Below are positions 33,354 through 45,348 of a stretch of DNA of 64,000 bases, piece by piece. The stretch covers positions 1 to 64,000 of the forward strand of contig JAUJYZ010000954.1 in assembly GCA_033675265.1 (NCBI GenBank), in the 5' to 3' direction. The position numbers and the translations under genes were made by a program. The DNA comes from Actinostola sp. cb2023. Its lineage: Eukaryota > Cnidaria > Anthozoa > Actiniaria > Actinostolidae. The first letter of the stretch is position 1; each line of letters starts with the position of its first letter. The notes under the pieces were generated by a model. The model worked only from the letters and a program-made list of their open reading frames with translations. It did no database searches and was not told the DNA's origin.

Positions 33354-33789
33354 AAATTGTTTATTATACGACAACAAAATTAACCAAAAAAACGCCGCTT
33401 ATTTGTTAGCGTACAAAAGTTGATTTTGTGTTTTGTTTGTGAATGTGCGCGCTATCACACAATCGATGCGCCATCGAGCGCGCGCTTACTGCCCAAGAGA
33501 TTTTTCGTTGGCTTTTCTCGGCTTTTTTTCACCAAAAAGATTGTTGTTTTTTCTCTTATTTTCTACAAAGATTTCATTAAAAAGTTGTTGTGTGTTTCCC
33601 TATTTACATTAGAAGTAGTTTTCTGTCGTTTTTTAGTGTGTTTTCTTTTTCCAATGAAAATAAAACTGGTTCGGCAAACCGGTTTGCGAACCGTGTAATA
33701 ACACCCATTGAATAACGCCGTATATTTGCACTCGAAAAGGCTTGTATTTGCACTCGAAAACCGTGCGTCGTATAATAATATTGAAGATG

Positions 33790-33966
33790 ACACTCGAACC
33801 TCTCCACATCGGGACTAAATTTTGTGGCCGTTGTGTAGATGGCCGCTATGGGAAGGTTTTAGAAACGAATAAATATGTATGTACTTGCTTGTGGTCGGGA
33901 AAAACGCTGACCGTTACATAGGGGTGGTCGTTGTGGCGAGGTGGCCGTTAGTAGAGGTTCGACTGT
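33790..33966. mobile_element. MITE with ACAGTCGAACCTCT ends, arm B copy
   Basis: Inverse of 14855-15031, with 2-base differences inside. Confidence 0.8.
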
Positions 33967-35240
33967 ATACTTCTCTTTCCTCGTTTTCTATGTCATATCA
34001 TGCAATTCTTGCAGATGAGGAGGTATCTCAGTACTGCATGAAGGACGCACATTATCACATTTAACTAGCTTTTCCAATGGCCACTCAGAAATAGGTGGAA
34101 TGACAGTCAACTGGTCTTTCTCTTTCTGCCAATTTTCCCAGAAGTTTGACACACCATCTGGGTAATGGTCTTTAAACTTATGTCCTTTTCAAAGCTCGAT
34201 AAGTCGATCTTCTGGATTGAAGGCATTGACATGCTGGGACTATCTTCAGGGTTGTCTGAAAAGCAACATATTTAAAATCCTCTCGGTGGAAGGCATGTTG
34301 ACATGATGGGACTATCACAATCACATTCATTCATTCATTCATTCATTCATTCATCTTCAGGGAGTATCTGAAAAGCAACTTATTTCAATATATTTGTTGA
34401 TCTTCAATTGAAGATCAACACCTTGTGATATCTAACTTGGCCTATATTGTCGTATAACTCTGGTTTTACATCAGACTCTAAAGAGTCTTTGGAAAACCTA
34501 AATTTTCTATGAAAACCCCTAGAAGTCACACATACATTTGCATAAATTTGACCGTGTGGGAAAAGTTGCACGTTCAAACGCCAAAATCTCAAAATTCATA
34601 CGCAAAATAAAAAAATGTTCTCGATAATCAATTCAGTTTTAAAATACAAAATACGATCTAAACTCGCAAATAATTCTAAGACATAAATTTGCATAGCAAA
34701 TAAGAGCGCGAAAATTGAGCCAATAGAAATAGCTGTTACAATACAGCCAATCAGAGCTGTGGAATAGTACCCTACATTTCCATCACGTGTACTAACCCTT
34801 CAGATCTAAAAAATTTGCAGCCCCTTATCAATGACTAATTTACACAATCAATAAAGATAAGGCACAACAACTCAGAATAAACACAAAATAGTTTAATAAT
34901 CAAAATTGAATCAAAATCTAAGGTATGATTAACTCAAACATGTAGTTTCAGTCGCCTCCCCTACTTTTTTTTTATTCTTCTTCTTCCTTTCCTCCCTTTC
35001 TCCCCTTTTTCCCCTTCCCTTTCTTCTCTCTTCCCCCTTCTCTACAGGACTTTGCGTATCTGAAAAAAAAAAAACCACAAGACAAGACAAAGACTCAAAT
35101 GAGTGTTAGGCGCTAGAGGAATTGACCCCAGGGATGGTGGGAAGGGCTTGTGATATCTAACTTGTCTCCTCGTATAACTCTGGTTTTACATCAGACTCTA
35201 GAGAGTCTTTGGAAAACCTAAATTATACTTCGGAGCCAAG

Positions 35241-36140
35241 TTAGATATTACAAGGTGACTTTAAAGTACCTTCCAAGTTAATTCCTAGGACGCCCCGGCT
35301 AAAGACTGTCGAGGAGTCTGGTCTGTAATAGTATCGAGAGAAGGTCGATTCAGTTGACCAATCTGCCACATCAAGAATGACTTGAAGAGGGACTTCAGCT
35401 TCACGAGCTGCAGTGGTGGAGGCCCCCCGCGTAGAGTGTGCTTTGAAAATCGATACATCGATCCAAGCCTTAGCTAGGACCGATTTTACCCATCTTGCAA
35501 CTGATGATGAGGGTAACGTGTTTATGAGGTTTTCTGTACGATAGCAGGAGTTTCTGATCATTTCTGACATATTTTGTTCTTTCTATATACTCGATGATGC
35601 ATGATACCACGCAAAGATTCTTATTAAGGGGAAAACTAGGAAATAATATTTCCTTAGGTTGTGACCCAACTTTCTGGGGCTTAGTAAACCCTGGAATGCT
35701 AAATAGAAATCCATCTGGTTTGTTCACCTTATATCTAAGATCTAAAGAGGCGATCTCACTGGATCTCCTAACAGAAGACAACAAAAGTAATGCAACTAGC
35801 TTAAGGGGGAATCAGTTACAGTTTTAACATTCCATGTATGAGTGTAACGAGGTTTAGGAGGGTTGGTTAAACCAATGCCCCTCATAATTCTTAAAATTAA
35901 TGGGTGGTTCCCTATATCAAAACCATCAATGCCAGGAAAAGTGGTTGACAATGTGGAGCGATAGGTATTAATAGTCTTATATGCCTTTCCTTGCTTGTGT
36001 TCATGCGCCAGAAAGTTGGCTATTTATGTCACCTATGGCAAGTGAAAAGGGGGATTAATTTGCCATTCACTACACCAGCCAGCAATTTTCTCCAGGCCGA
36101 GTTGTATTGTTTGTTTTTGGTTTCCAGGAAGCGAGGAAAA
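35241..36140 (-). pseudogene. Tyrosine recombinase, copy B
   Basis: Same protein as the arm A fragment. The catalytic Arg (SVRRSSE), His/Arg (KAHSTRG) and Tyr (SRYYYRPD) remain. One extra C before the TCATCATC near 35510 shifts the frame, where arm A stays open. AKAGIDV of arm A is AKAWIDV here. The N-terminal part (INTYRSTLSTT region) has stops. It is the last ORF of the retroelement. Confidence 0.85.
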
Positions 36141-36362
36141 GGGTTGAAGCGTCCTCTGAAAGGCCTGTTGCCTTTGAGAGTCCCCTGATAACAACCATCC
36201 TGCCAGGAATAGGGACCTGTTCTGAATTAGAGGGTGAACTGTTCCCTGGGTGTTTGACAGGTGAGATTACTCTGGAGGGAATAGGATAGGATTGTCTATT
36301 GCTAGGCGCATTGAGGATGGGTACCATTTTTGTGCTTGCCATACAGGTGTCACCAGGACTAT

Positions 36363-37210
36363 TTATGTCCTCTCCTTCTCTAGTTTCCTTAGACAAGCAG
36401 GTAGGAGGATGAATGGAGGGAAGGCATAGCCATGGAGACCCTTCCAACACTGCAGTAGTGCATCCCTCCCCCATTGCTTCTGGGTCTGTCTGCCAGCTGA
36501 AGTATATGGGTAGCTGTTTGTTTGTTTGTTCCGCTTGCAAACAGATCCACCGTCAATGGACCCCAATCTCTTTGTAGGAGTCGAAAACACTCTATCCCTA
36601 GTTTCCAGTCCCCTGGTTCTTGGGCAAACCCTCTCCACAGGGCATCTGCATGGGCATTCAGATGGCCTGGTAGTTATTCTGCTCTGAGAAAGATGTTTCG
36701 TTCGAGGGCCCAGTTCCACAACTGAAGGGATAAATTGCATAGGGATTTTGAATGAGTCCCCCCCCCCCCCCCCCCCCCCCAAGTTGTTTACATATGCTAC
36801 TGCCGTTGTATTGTCCATTCCTAGCAGCACAAGGGTATTCTTCTGATCTCCTACAAAATATTTCACTGCTAGGAAACCAGGTTTTAGTTCCAGAACATCT
36901 ATGTGGAGGGACTTTTTCTCTCTGGACCACAAGCCCTGGGATGTTTCCTTTCCCATATGAACCCCCCAACCCACAGTGCTTGCTGCATCTGATTCTATTG
37001 GGGCCGATGGTTTGGGAAGTCTTATGGCCCGAGAGTTGTTTGGTCGGAAGTTTGAGATCCATCAAAGTAGCTCTTCCATAGAGCAAGAGCTTGGATTTTT
37101 TGTCTTTGCAGTGCAGAGGAGCTGGAAGGACTGGCATTTTGCAGCTTTGAAATTTTCCAATTATTTGTGCAAGATTCCTCATTGATGGTGACTGGGTTCT
37201 CAATAAGTGG
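36363..37210 (-). pseudogene. RNase H domain of DIRS-like element, with C-run
   Basis: Readable are HIDVLELKPGFLAVKYFV and LLGMDNTTAVAYVNNLGG: the Glu of LEL and Asp of MDN fit RNase H active-site acids. Then comes a run of 22 C (plus strand 36759-36780) that replaces the expected continuation after NNLGG and shifts the frame. After it, NAHADALWRG-type and LTVDLFASGTNKQT stretches resume in other frames. RNase H removes the RNA strand after reverse transcription. Confidence 0.8.
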
Positions 37211-37288
37211 TTGGCAGTATGGTATTTCTATTTTGTCTTCTGGGATTCTCAAAGACATATTTATTGAATCCACTATTACTCCCAGAAA

Positions 37289-37990
37289 TTATATCTCCTG
37301 TACTGGATTGAATTGGGACTTTTGAAAATTGATTAAAAAGCCCAAGGACTGCAAAAGGTCTCGAACTGTTAGCATATCCTTTAATTTGATAAGTTTCCTT
37401 GGTTCTTGTTCATTACCAGAATGTCCTCTAGGTAAATGATCAGGCGTAGTCCCTGTCGTCTTAAATGAGCTATTACTGGTTTTAAGACTTTTGTGAACAC
37501 CCTTGGGCTCTGACTGAGGCCAAAAGGGAGGCATGTGAAATGGTATAGGACCTGTCTCCACTGAAAGCGCAGGAATTTCCGATGCTTTGGGTGATTGGGC
37601 ACTGTGAAGTATGCATCCTTTAAGTCTAGTTTTCCCATCCAGTCCCCTTGAGACAGCATGTCTTTCAGTAGAGATAGATCCTCCATTTTGAATTGGTGAT
37701 AGGCCGTAAGGGCATTGAGGTTCTTAAAAGTTTGGGCGTGACACACCACCTTTTTGGGGGACTAAGAAGAGGTTGCTGATGAAACTCTTTCCAGGGTGAG
37801 AAACTACTTGTATGGCTCCCTTTTCTAGAAGGGCTTCTATCTCGTTGTCTACGGATAGTTGTTCTTTTGCGACCAAGGAATGAGGTGTTGGGGCATTGTA
37901 CTGATAGGGTGTCTTTACAAATTCGATCATATAACCCTGAATCGCATTGAGGACTAATTGGTCCTGCGTAATCGTTTCCCAAACATGTAC
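37289..37990 (-). pseudogene. Reverse transcriptase of DIRS-like element, YLED active site
   Basis: Motifs in order: AIQVVSHPGKSFISNLFLVP, KLDLKDAYFTVP, then LPFGLSQSPRVFTKVLKP, and IIYLEDILVM. The catalytic box is YLED where these enzymes have YxDD, so one metal-binding Asp is replaced by Glu. A frameshift lies near the G-run around 37750 (QKGGVSRP). The continuation RDLLQSLGFLINFQKS is in another frame. The domain would copy element RNA into DNA. As it stands it should be dead. Confidence 0.85.
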
Positions 37991-38058
37991 ATATTGAGCA
38001 GTCCTTCCCGGAATCTAGGGCAAGGGACTTGAGATATTGCATACAACTGAATGAGTAC

Positions 38059-39322
38059 TTACTTTTGCTTCTTGCTGTTGCCCTGCTGTGATGTATTGGG
38101 AGACCGTCTGTTGAAGTTGCGATAACGATGTCCCCTGTTCTGGGTATTCTGCCCTCTGGACCATTTGGGACGGAAGTTGATTCCAGGGTCAGCCCTCCGA
38201 AAAGGCCGATTATCTCGAGTCTTTGTCTCATTCATAGACGAAGGGCGTTTAGGTCGAGGCCCCTGTGAGCTTTGCTGATCTGACCGGCGTTTGCGGTTCA
38301 ATGGGCTAGACAATCTGTCGTAAAACGCGTCCGGATCGTATTGTCCTGAGGCTCTCCGTTTGAACTCAAAACTTGTTTATGAGCTGCTTTTTGGGCCTGA
38401 TTTGGACCCTCCACCATCTTTTTCATAAATGGTTGACCGAATAAATTCTCGCCTTCCACGGAAATGGTGTCGATTACTGATTTGAGTGACGAGTAAAGTC
38501 TTAATTCCTCTAAGACTCGTTTCCTTCGCCAGTGGTTTATCTGGGCCGTTATCGCATTACCCAGAAAAAGAAGGCTTTGCTTTATCGCAGTGACAACTTG
38601 GGGAGCTTCAGGATTGCTACCCGATTCCCAGAAATGTAGCAGAGAAACAAGAGGGCCGGTGGCGTCCGTTAAATCCCGTACGTGGTCCTTTAAGATATTT
38701 TGCTCCTCGTTTAGGCGTCTCGTTTTGGTTTCCCATCTGAAAAAGAGAGCTCGGCCTTGAACGTTGGGTCTAGTTTGGCCCAATCCATGCATTCAGTATT
38801 AGGTTTCGGTGTGGTTTTGGCTAGGAGAAGGTAGTGTTCTTTGATCAGTGGGAAGGCTTTATTCATGAATGACTTAACTTCGCCATCCTTCAAAGCGAAT
38901 CGTTGGTATTGCTCCTTGCATCGTTTCGCTTTTGGGTCTACTCCAATTTCCTTTAGCAGTTCGAGAGAAATAATCTTTTCAGCTTCGCTCTCGTGTTTGT
39001 AGGGATAGGAAAAATATTTCCGTGTAAAGTGTAGACATTGTGGCGCCTTGAAAACACTCTCAAAACTTCCGACAGTGGCGCCATGGCCGTTTGTTGATTT
39101 CGGGTCCGTCAAACTCGAAGATATTTTCTTAGAAGAAGAATCATCTAATGACACTGACCGAGTGTGATTAGCCGTAGATTCCTCCTGGGTAAAGTCTTCA
39201 CCTGCCATTAGACTTATATTGGCTGGTGAAGGTGGATCAATCATCGAGTGGGCCATGCCAAAATTGGCTGGTCTTTCGCCCACGACGCGTGAATTGAAAT
39301 CAGTTCCTGTTGCGGTTGACAC
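38059..39322 (-). pseudogene. Gag-like ORF of DIRS-like element
   Basis: ATG at 39322. The frame runs to about 38750 (KYFSYPYKHESEAEK, then GEVKSFMNKAFPLIKEHYLL). It shifts by one at a T-run near 38745, continues with NHWRRKRVLEELRLYSSLKS to about 38320, and shifts again into a basic tail (PLNRKRRSDQQSSQGPRPKR). The size, position and basic C-terminus fit a nucleic-acid-binding Gag. No zinc knuckle was seen. Confidence 0.7.
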
Positions 39323-39329
39323 AGAGACT

Positions 39330-40292
39330 GATTATTGAGAGGGTTTGTGGCGAGTTCATTCATTCATTCAAGAACAACCCCTCAAACCAGAGTTTAGGTG
39401 AGGTTCCGAAATACGCGAGCCCATGCACGCTGGGCTCGCGGGCGCACAAAATCGTGGCAGAAAATTCGCTCGATTTGTCATTGTTTACATTACCATGAGT
39501 GGCGACCGAAGTCGCCGATTACGTCGCGACGCAATCACGACAGCGATACGAAAATATATTATTTTGATGCTTCCGCAGATCTCCGGAAAACGAATTTCTG
39601 AGATGATACCGAATGGATATCGATCTAACAATCACTAATGAGAAAACGCCAGTGATCGCCGTTGATGGCGGACAAAATTGATTTTTTGTGAGATGCTTGT
39701 GTTGGGCCGTTGCTATGTTCGCCCGAATTTTGAATGTACGTGATGTGATCTTTGTGTATGGAAATAGTGCCATATTGATGGAAATAAAGCTGATTGAATA
39801 ATTTCGAAAAGAACAGATCTTGGCGATTGAATCAAGGTATCCGCTGCTTGTTTGGTATGAGCTTTCTCTAAAACGTGTCTAAGTTATTAACATTTTTAGT
39901 GGTTTCGTATGAGCTTCGTTCAACGTACGTTTTCTCGAAAAATCTTCAAGGGCACCAGTGCATAAAATAAATATGTTTTAGCGGGTTTTTCGTCATCAAA
40001 TGCTAATTTCTTTCGTTCTATTTCCCGAATGTTTATCGATTTACTGATAGCCTAAGTGACAGATCAAGAAGATGCCGTAGTTCAACGCTGTTGGTGTTTT
40101 TTTTCATCACTATTCCTGGTCAAGAAAACTCGCTTTCATTGCACAACCCGTGTATTAACAGATCACTTGGAGCTGAATGAGTAAATATTTCTCGACTATT
40201 TAATATTTGTTCATCGATTTTTTTTCTGAAATGAACAAATTGTTTTACTTTAAATGCAGAACATATTGTGTTAATTTCACGAGTCTCGAATG
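39330..40292. other. No gene seen
   Basis: It holds a TTCATTCATTCATTC run at 39354 and an imperfect GCGAGCCCATG/CTGGGCTCGC palindrome at 39416-39441, possibly the 5' end of the retroelement. Short frames are featureless. Confidence 0.5.
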
Positions 40293-42960
40293 AGTTGTCT
40301 TTGCCGAGTAATCCTGGACAGAACTGCATACGACGAAGGAATCTTCAACATCACAAATGACGCCTCTAAGTTCAAATCCATCAAGAGTGACTCCACTTTA
40401 ACTCGTGAAGGCAAGTTACAGAGATTCCTCAGAGGCCTTAAAAAGAAGAGACATTTAGACCAAACAGAGTATGAACACATTTATCCTACCGGTTCACAAC
40501 CAGCGAGGATATATGGACTTCCAAAAATGCATAAACTAAGAACAGCCAATTCCATGCCTCCGTTCCGTCCAATAGTCGCATCTATAGGTACATATAATTA
40601 CAATTTAGCTAAATATCTCAGTGATCTTCTTGCGCCGCATATTCCAACTGATTATAGTGTCTAGACACGTTTAGTTTCGTGAGCGAAATCAATAGTCTTT
40701 CCATGCATGATCAGTTTATGGTCTCCTTTGATGTTGAAAGTTTGTTTACCAACATTCCCCCCTTGAGGATTGTATCGACCTTGCGGTAAAATACACTACC
40801 GAGGGCAACCCCGGCCTCAAGCTCAATGCATGTGAGCTCAAGATTTTGTTTTCCTTCGCCACTACTGGAACTCATTTTTTGCTTAAAGGCTCCTTTTTTG
40901 AACAAATTGACGGAGTGGCCATGGGTTCCCCCCTTGCACCTGTGTTGGCAACTCTTTTCATGGGACACCATGAAGGGATATGGCTAGAACAGTACAAGGG
41001 ACCTAAGGTGTTATTTTACCGCAGATATGTCGACGATACATTTTGTCTGTTCAACAACGAAGATGACGCTCTACAATTTTATGATTAAATCAATGCTCAA
41101 CATCCCAATATAAGGTTCACGATCATTGCCAGAAATCAGAGACATTTTGCGTCTACGATTATTTGTGTCAGCGGAGTTTCCCAGAATCAAAAGATTATGC
41201 TCAAATTCATGTAAGCTATGTGAAATGTGAAGCGATCTTGATCATGATCATATTTTAAAATAATTACAAATTTAGCAAACCACAGGAAGCCCAAAATTGA
41301 ACCCCCTCCGCTCCTATCTCTCTCCTATTTCTCGCTTTTTGAGCTAACTCAGATAACTATCTCAGGGTTACCTGTGTAATCTAACAGGCCTGGCTACTTA
41401 TGTAAACATGGCGATCCAAATAAGCTTGAAAGAAGCGTTTATCGAGTGAAAAACAACGGTGAAAACAATAGATTTACTCAGTATGCTTCTGTAGCGGCGA
41501 AAGTGGAATTTAGCTTATCTTTGGCTGGATTTTGCCATATTAGAAGTGGAATTTATGGCCAAACAAGTGTAATATTCTGTGAGTTTAGATGATGTCCTTT
41601 CGAACTGGCTATTGGGAAAGTGTGTACCACGCTCGACGAAGCTGCTACCGGACTCCAACTTTTAGGAATTTATTCAATTTGGCGGCCTTTTACAGTAACA
41701 GACAGAGGTATGATGTTGATGAGAGAGCGATTTTTGAAATCGATTTGGCATACTTTAATTTCGCTTGTTTGTAAAAAGTGTACTCGATTCGAGCACCCAA
41801 AACATTAAACTTGTGAATTAGCTATCGGGAGTTTGCATCCGAAGTTTAGTTCTTCAGATATTTCTGATTTTCCAAGTTTTGCCATACATTTCTACTATTT
41901 CTCGTTGATATGCAAATGTCCGAAAAGCTTATGAATAATGAGCTGCGCAACCAGGCATGTCTCTGATTTCTGGGTATGTGGAGAAGGAAACTAATCATGT
42001 ATTGACGTTCCTAGATATTCTAGTAGATAACACCAGTACAGAGCACACTAAGACGTCTATCAGTTATCAGAAGAAAACTTTCATAGGTCTATTCACTAAC
42101 TTCCGTAGCTTTTCGCCCATGACCTATAAAATCGGCCTAATTAGAACACTAACAGATAGAATTTTCAAGATCAATAATAGTTGGTTAGGTTTCCATAATG
42201 ACATCAAGAAACTTATAAGTTTGTTACGTAAAAACTTGTTTCCTGAACATATCATAGACAATTGCAAGACCATCGACAATTACATCGCTAAGGCGCTCAG
42301 CGTAGAACAACCTTCTAGCAATAATACAGTGAATGCTGAAGTGTCGGAAGCATCTAAGCGTTATTATAAGCTACCTTACATTGGCCGTTTTACCATTATA
42401 ACACAGAGAAAGTTAAGTAAGCTAGTCAATCGTTATTGCAAGGAAACCAACATTAAGCTTGTGTTTTAAGATCTGCCATATGCTAAGTGTGAAGGACTCA
42501 ATTCCCAAGGATCTTCGATCGTGTGTTGTTTATACATTTACATGTGCAAGCTGTAAAGCTTGTTATATTGGCGAAACCGTTCGTCATTTATCAACACGAA
42601 TCCATGAACACCTTACGGGTGAGTCCTCTCACATCTTTAAGCATCTTAAGTCATCGGCAACATGCCGTGACAACTGCACAAAAGATTGCTTTATACTATT
42701 TTAGACTCGAGTTAAAAGAAGCTATGCATATAAAGTGGTAAAATCCCGTTCTCAATCAGCAACTTGCACATGTGAATTTAACCTTAAATATTTAATTCGT
42801 TCTGTCTCTTGTTTTCTTTGTAAATTTTATCATTCCCACATGTATTCATAGTTTTATATGTAGAAACCACAGTGTCACTTAGTCTTACTGAAGATGACGT
42901 TTGTAACCTCGAAATATGTCTAAGCTCAAAACTCTCGTTCTTGTCTTGAAATTATTATTA
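40293..42960 (+). mobile_element. Penelope-like element with GIY-YIG domain, 5' truncated
   Basis: Reverse transcriptase motifs: ARIYGLPKMHK, PIVASIGTYNYNLAKYLSDL, FMVSFDVESLFTNIP, DGVAMGSPLAPVLA and FYRRYVDDTF (catalytic YVDD intact). After the interruption the protein continues with VLTFLDILVDN, then a GIY-YIG endonuclease region (VVYTFTCASCKACYIGETVR, RIHEH) at about 42500-42700. Stops or shifts occur near 40663, 40765, 41086, 42468 and 42703. These elements prime on nicked DNA made by the GIY-YIG domain. The 3' end runs toward an ATT microsatellite. Confidence 0.9.
41129..41973. mobile_element. 845-bp MITE inserted in the Penelope-like RT
   Basis: The ends CAGAAATCAGAGACAT and ATGTCTCTGATTTCTG are inverted 16-mers. 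They sit exactly where the RT reading is lost (after NIRFTII) and regained (VEKETNH). No ORF of note. The target duplication is short or unclear. Confidence 0.87.
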
Positions 42961-42985
42961 CATTTGCTGCTACATTGACCTTTTG

Positions 42986-42989
42986 GATC

Positions 42990-43023
<34 letters not shown>

Positions 43024-43084
43024 ATTATTATTATTATTATTATGATGATGATGATGATGATGATGATGATTATTATTATTATTA
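42986..43084. repeat. ATT/ATG microsatellite
   Basis: Runs of ATT, then about 8 GAT/ATG triplets, then ATT again. It directly follows the Penelope-like 3' end. Confidence 0.95.
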
Positions 43085-43274
43085 TAAGGACAAAGTGACT
43101 GCGTGATGCAGTTAGCCATTAATGTACTGTACTAATATGACTACTGTGACTGCGTGATGCAGTTCGTACGTCATTACAGAAGGAATTCCCAGTTCCGTGA
43201 GGCCTGGGAGCAAATATAATGTTCGGTTAAAATCAGCGTCTATGAGCTAATTTGAACTCCACGCCACTGTAGTT

Positions 43275-43348
43275 GCCTCGGTAGCTCAGTGGGTAGACTG
43301 CACCTGTCATGAAATCGGGATGTCGTGGCTTCGAATCCCGCTCGAGGC
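43275..43348 (+). mobile_element. tRNA-derived SINE head
   Basis: Starts GCCTCGGTAGCTCAGTGGGT (A box) and has GCTTCGAATCCC (B box). The acceptor ends pair (GCCTCG with CGAGGC). The anticodon stem does not pair well, so it is a SINE rather than a tRNA gene. A duplicated GTGACTGCGTGATGCAGTT (43091, 43146) lies upstream. Confidence 0.65.
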
Positions 43349-43495
43349 GTCTGATTTTTTCCGAACATTTGTTCTGTATATTCCTCATAAGTTTCCATTT
43401 CTATGCTTATCATAGTTCTTTATTAATGAATGAATGAATAAACCTTTATTTAAACAGGGTTGTCCTTTCAGTGTATATAATACACTGTTATCAAT

Positions 43496-43849
43496 AGTAG
43501 TATATTCTAAGTACCTACAATACACACGAATATCCAATGAGATATGGAACAGGAAAAGGTGCCTGTCCACAGTGTGGACAGCGGAGATTCGTGTGTGGGA
43601 ATTAGGTCGCACTACGCGCCGTTCGGGTTGGGTGGGTGGGTGAGCGCGAACTGTATATCCTTCGGCGGTAAGAGAGGAACTGAGACAAAAGCCTGATGAT
43701 GAGTTAATATATACACCGTAGTGCATGATGGGTACTCATTGTTATGTTAATTATTCGTATTCATTGCCGGTACTTAGAATAGTAGTATATTCTAAGTACC
43801 TACAATACACACGAATATCCAATGAGATATGGAACAGGAAAAGGTGCCG
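43496..43849. repeat. 68-bp direct repeat flanking a duplicated block
   Basis: TAAGTACCTACAATACACAC through GGAAAAGGTGCC occurs at 43496-43563 and 43781-43849. Confidence 0.85.
43651..43783. repeat. ~140-bp block, first copy (second at 46277-46419)
   Basis: GCGCGAACTGTATATCCTTC through GCCGGTACTTAGAATAG is repeated in the same orientation 2.6 kb downstream with very few changes. The two copies bracket the minisatellite region. Confidence 0.88.
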
Positions 43850-45348
43850 CATCCTCTGCTCGACGGCATACGAGGGATATGAGCACCTTCTCTATCTATA
43901 CTGGAAGTTGGGCTGAAAAAGAGGCAAGGGTGACATTGTTATCGTATTTCCAATATGAAAATACAGTCTAACAGAAAGGAATATATTTGCTGGAGGGACC
44001 ATTTCCTCCCAATCTACAAGCTCCAGACAAGGCCAAGGGAAAACTGGGATGAAACCATGTGGGGAGTTTTGTTCCTGGGAGGCAGTTCCTGCATATGCCT
44101 TCCTGAGAGGCCGAGATGACGGTAATGTCACAGAGTCGCATGTAGCGAGTAGCGGTGCTCCAGTTCATCGCCTAGGGTGGTGGTAGTTCACACAGTCGAG
44201 CTGTCATCCCTTCCCTATTCTCCTGGGGAACACCGTTAATGGTAACCCATGTCATATTTACATTGTTGGATTGGCGGCTGGTACATGTCACAAAGATGGA
44301 AGTCGAAAAAGCTTGCCGGGGGTTAGCCAAAGCTTTGGCGCACAGGGCCAAGCTAAGGTGGTTTGAAATAAAAATAAAATAACACTAAAGCTAATACTAA
44401 GGCCAAATACAACAATTAAGAAAAAAACGATAACCAGGAGAGAAAGAGAGGACAGCCTGACCCAGATAAACTGAGAGGAGAGTTGTACTCCGTTTTCAGG
44501 TTGAGGAAAACTGGCTAATAGGGTATGCAACAAGAAGCAAATTGTAATGAAGCGAAGTCGTAGTGACGAGAAAGGGCTTAAAATGGGGACAACCTTCACA
44601 AAAACTGATCCAAATTTCAAGATCTTCCGATAAAAAAAAGTCAGTAGTTTTGTTGAAAGCAAAGGACGCGAATGCAACCAACAAAGAAACCATGCATACC
44701 ATATGCAACGCAAACAAAAGGGGGTGTTGGGTTGGGAGAACAAAAGGTGTGACTGAGTCTGGAATAAACACCGAACACGAAAAAATTTAGAGCTGTATGG
44801 CATTCGAACAAGTAATTTTGGGAAAATATGCATAGCGTGGCAAAAACATTAAAATTAGAATTAGAACGAACACATTATTTCTCGCCTTGCTGAGAAAGAC
44901 CGCTGTATTTCACTGCCGGAATATTAACTCCAAACTATGAAATCGAAATGAATTTGTGCGACCCCACACGGTACAAGGTCGAGTCAACATGTCTGATGTA
45001 CTGACAGCGTATACTCGTGAGAGAAACAGGACTGAGCCATCGGACATGAACACACAGCTAGCATGTCAACACTTTGGGATTTTTCTAGCCGGACTGACCG
45101 AGTAGTACATGATGTCAAAACTTTCCTGGCTTGAGTAGTACTGGCCGAATAGTACGAACCCACAGCGTACTCACGAGGGGAACGGGGTCACAAAACACAC
45201 CGCATGTCGAAAACTTGGGGTTTTCACGGGCAAACCGAGTAGTACGAACACACAGCGTACTCACGAGGGGAACGGGGCGACATTAATGTAATGGGTTTTG
45301 AAAAGCCTTGTTGGAAAACCTAATTATAATAAAGTATGTATGTATACA
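43850..45348. other. No gene seen
   Basis: Open frames up to 181 codons on the minus strand (44288-44833) show only hydrophobic or serine-rich composition with no motif. Diverged words of the following minisatellite (GAGGGGAACGGG, AACTTGGGGTTTTCACGG) already appear from about 45170. Confidence 0.5.

Larger units (their letters stand above)
31000..36140. repeat. Arm B of large inverted duplication
   Basis: Inverse of 3919-5908 plus 14762-17650. It keeps the empty TTAA site at 34061-34064. It differs from arm A by a pyrimidine-rich insert at about 34957-35048 and expanded 35-bp repeats. Its far end (about 36140) is internal to a retroelement that arm A cuts off. Confidence 0.85.
35241..39322 (-). 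mobile_element. DIRS/Ngaro-like tyrosine-recombinase retroelement, decayed
   Basis: On the minus strand the order is Gag-like (39322-38059), reverse transcriptase (about 37990-37289), RNase H (about 37210-36363), tyrosine recombinase (36140-35241). This order and the recombinase in place of a DDE integrase define the DIRS order. No methyltransferase domain was seen. The terminal repeats that would tell DIRS from Ngaro or PAT were not resolved. Frameshifts and stops occur in every domain. Confidence 0.88.

Noticed and set aside
37665..38231. 188-codon minus-strand ORF as a separate gene
   Set aside because: Mostly an out-of-frame shadow of the retroelement between Gag and RT; the RT motifs lie in another frame.
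43275..43348. Functional tRNA gene
   Set aside because: A and B boxes and acceptor ends fit, but the anticodon stem does not pair; a SINE head fits better.
44288..44833. 181-codon minus-strand ORF as a membrane protein
   Set aside because: Phe/Leu/Ser-rich composition from AT/CT-rich DNA; no motif, splice context or conserved copy.
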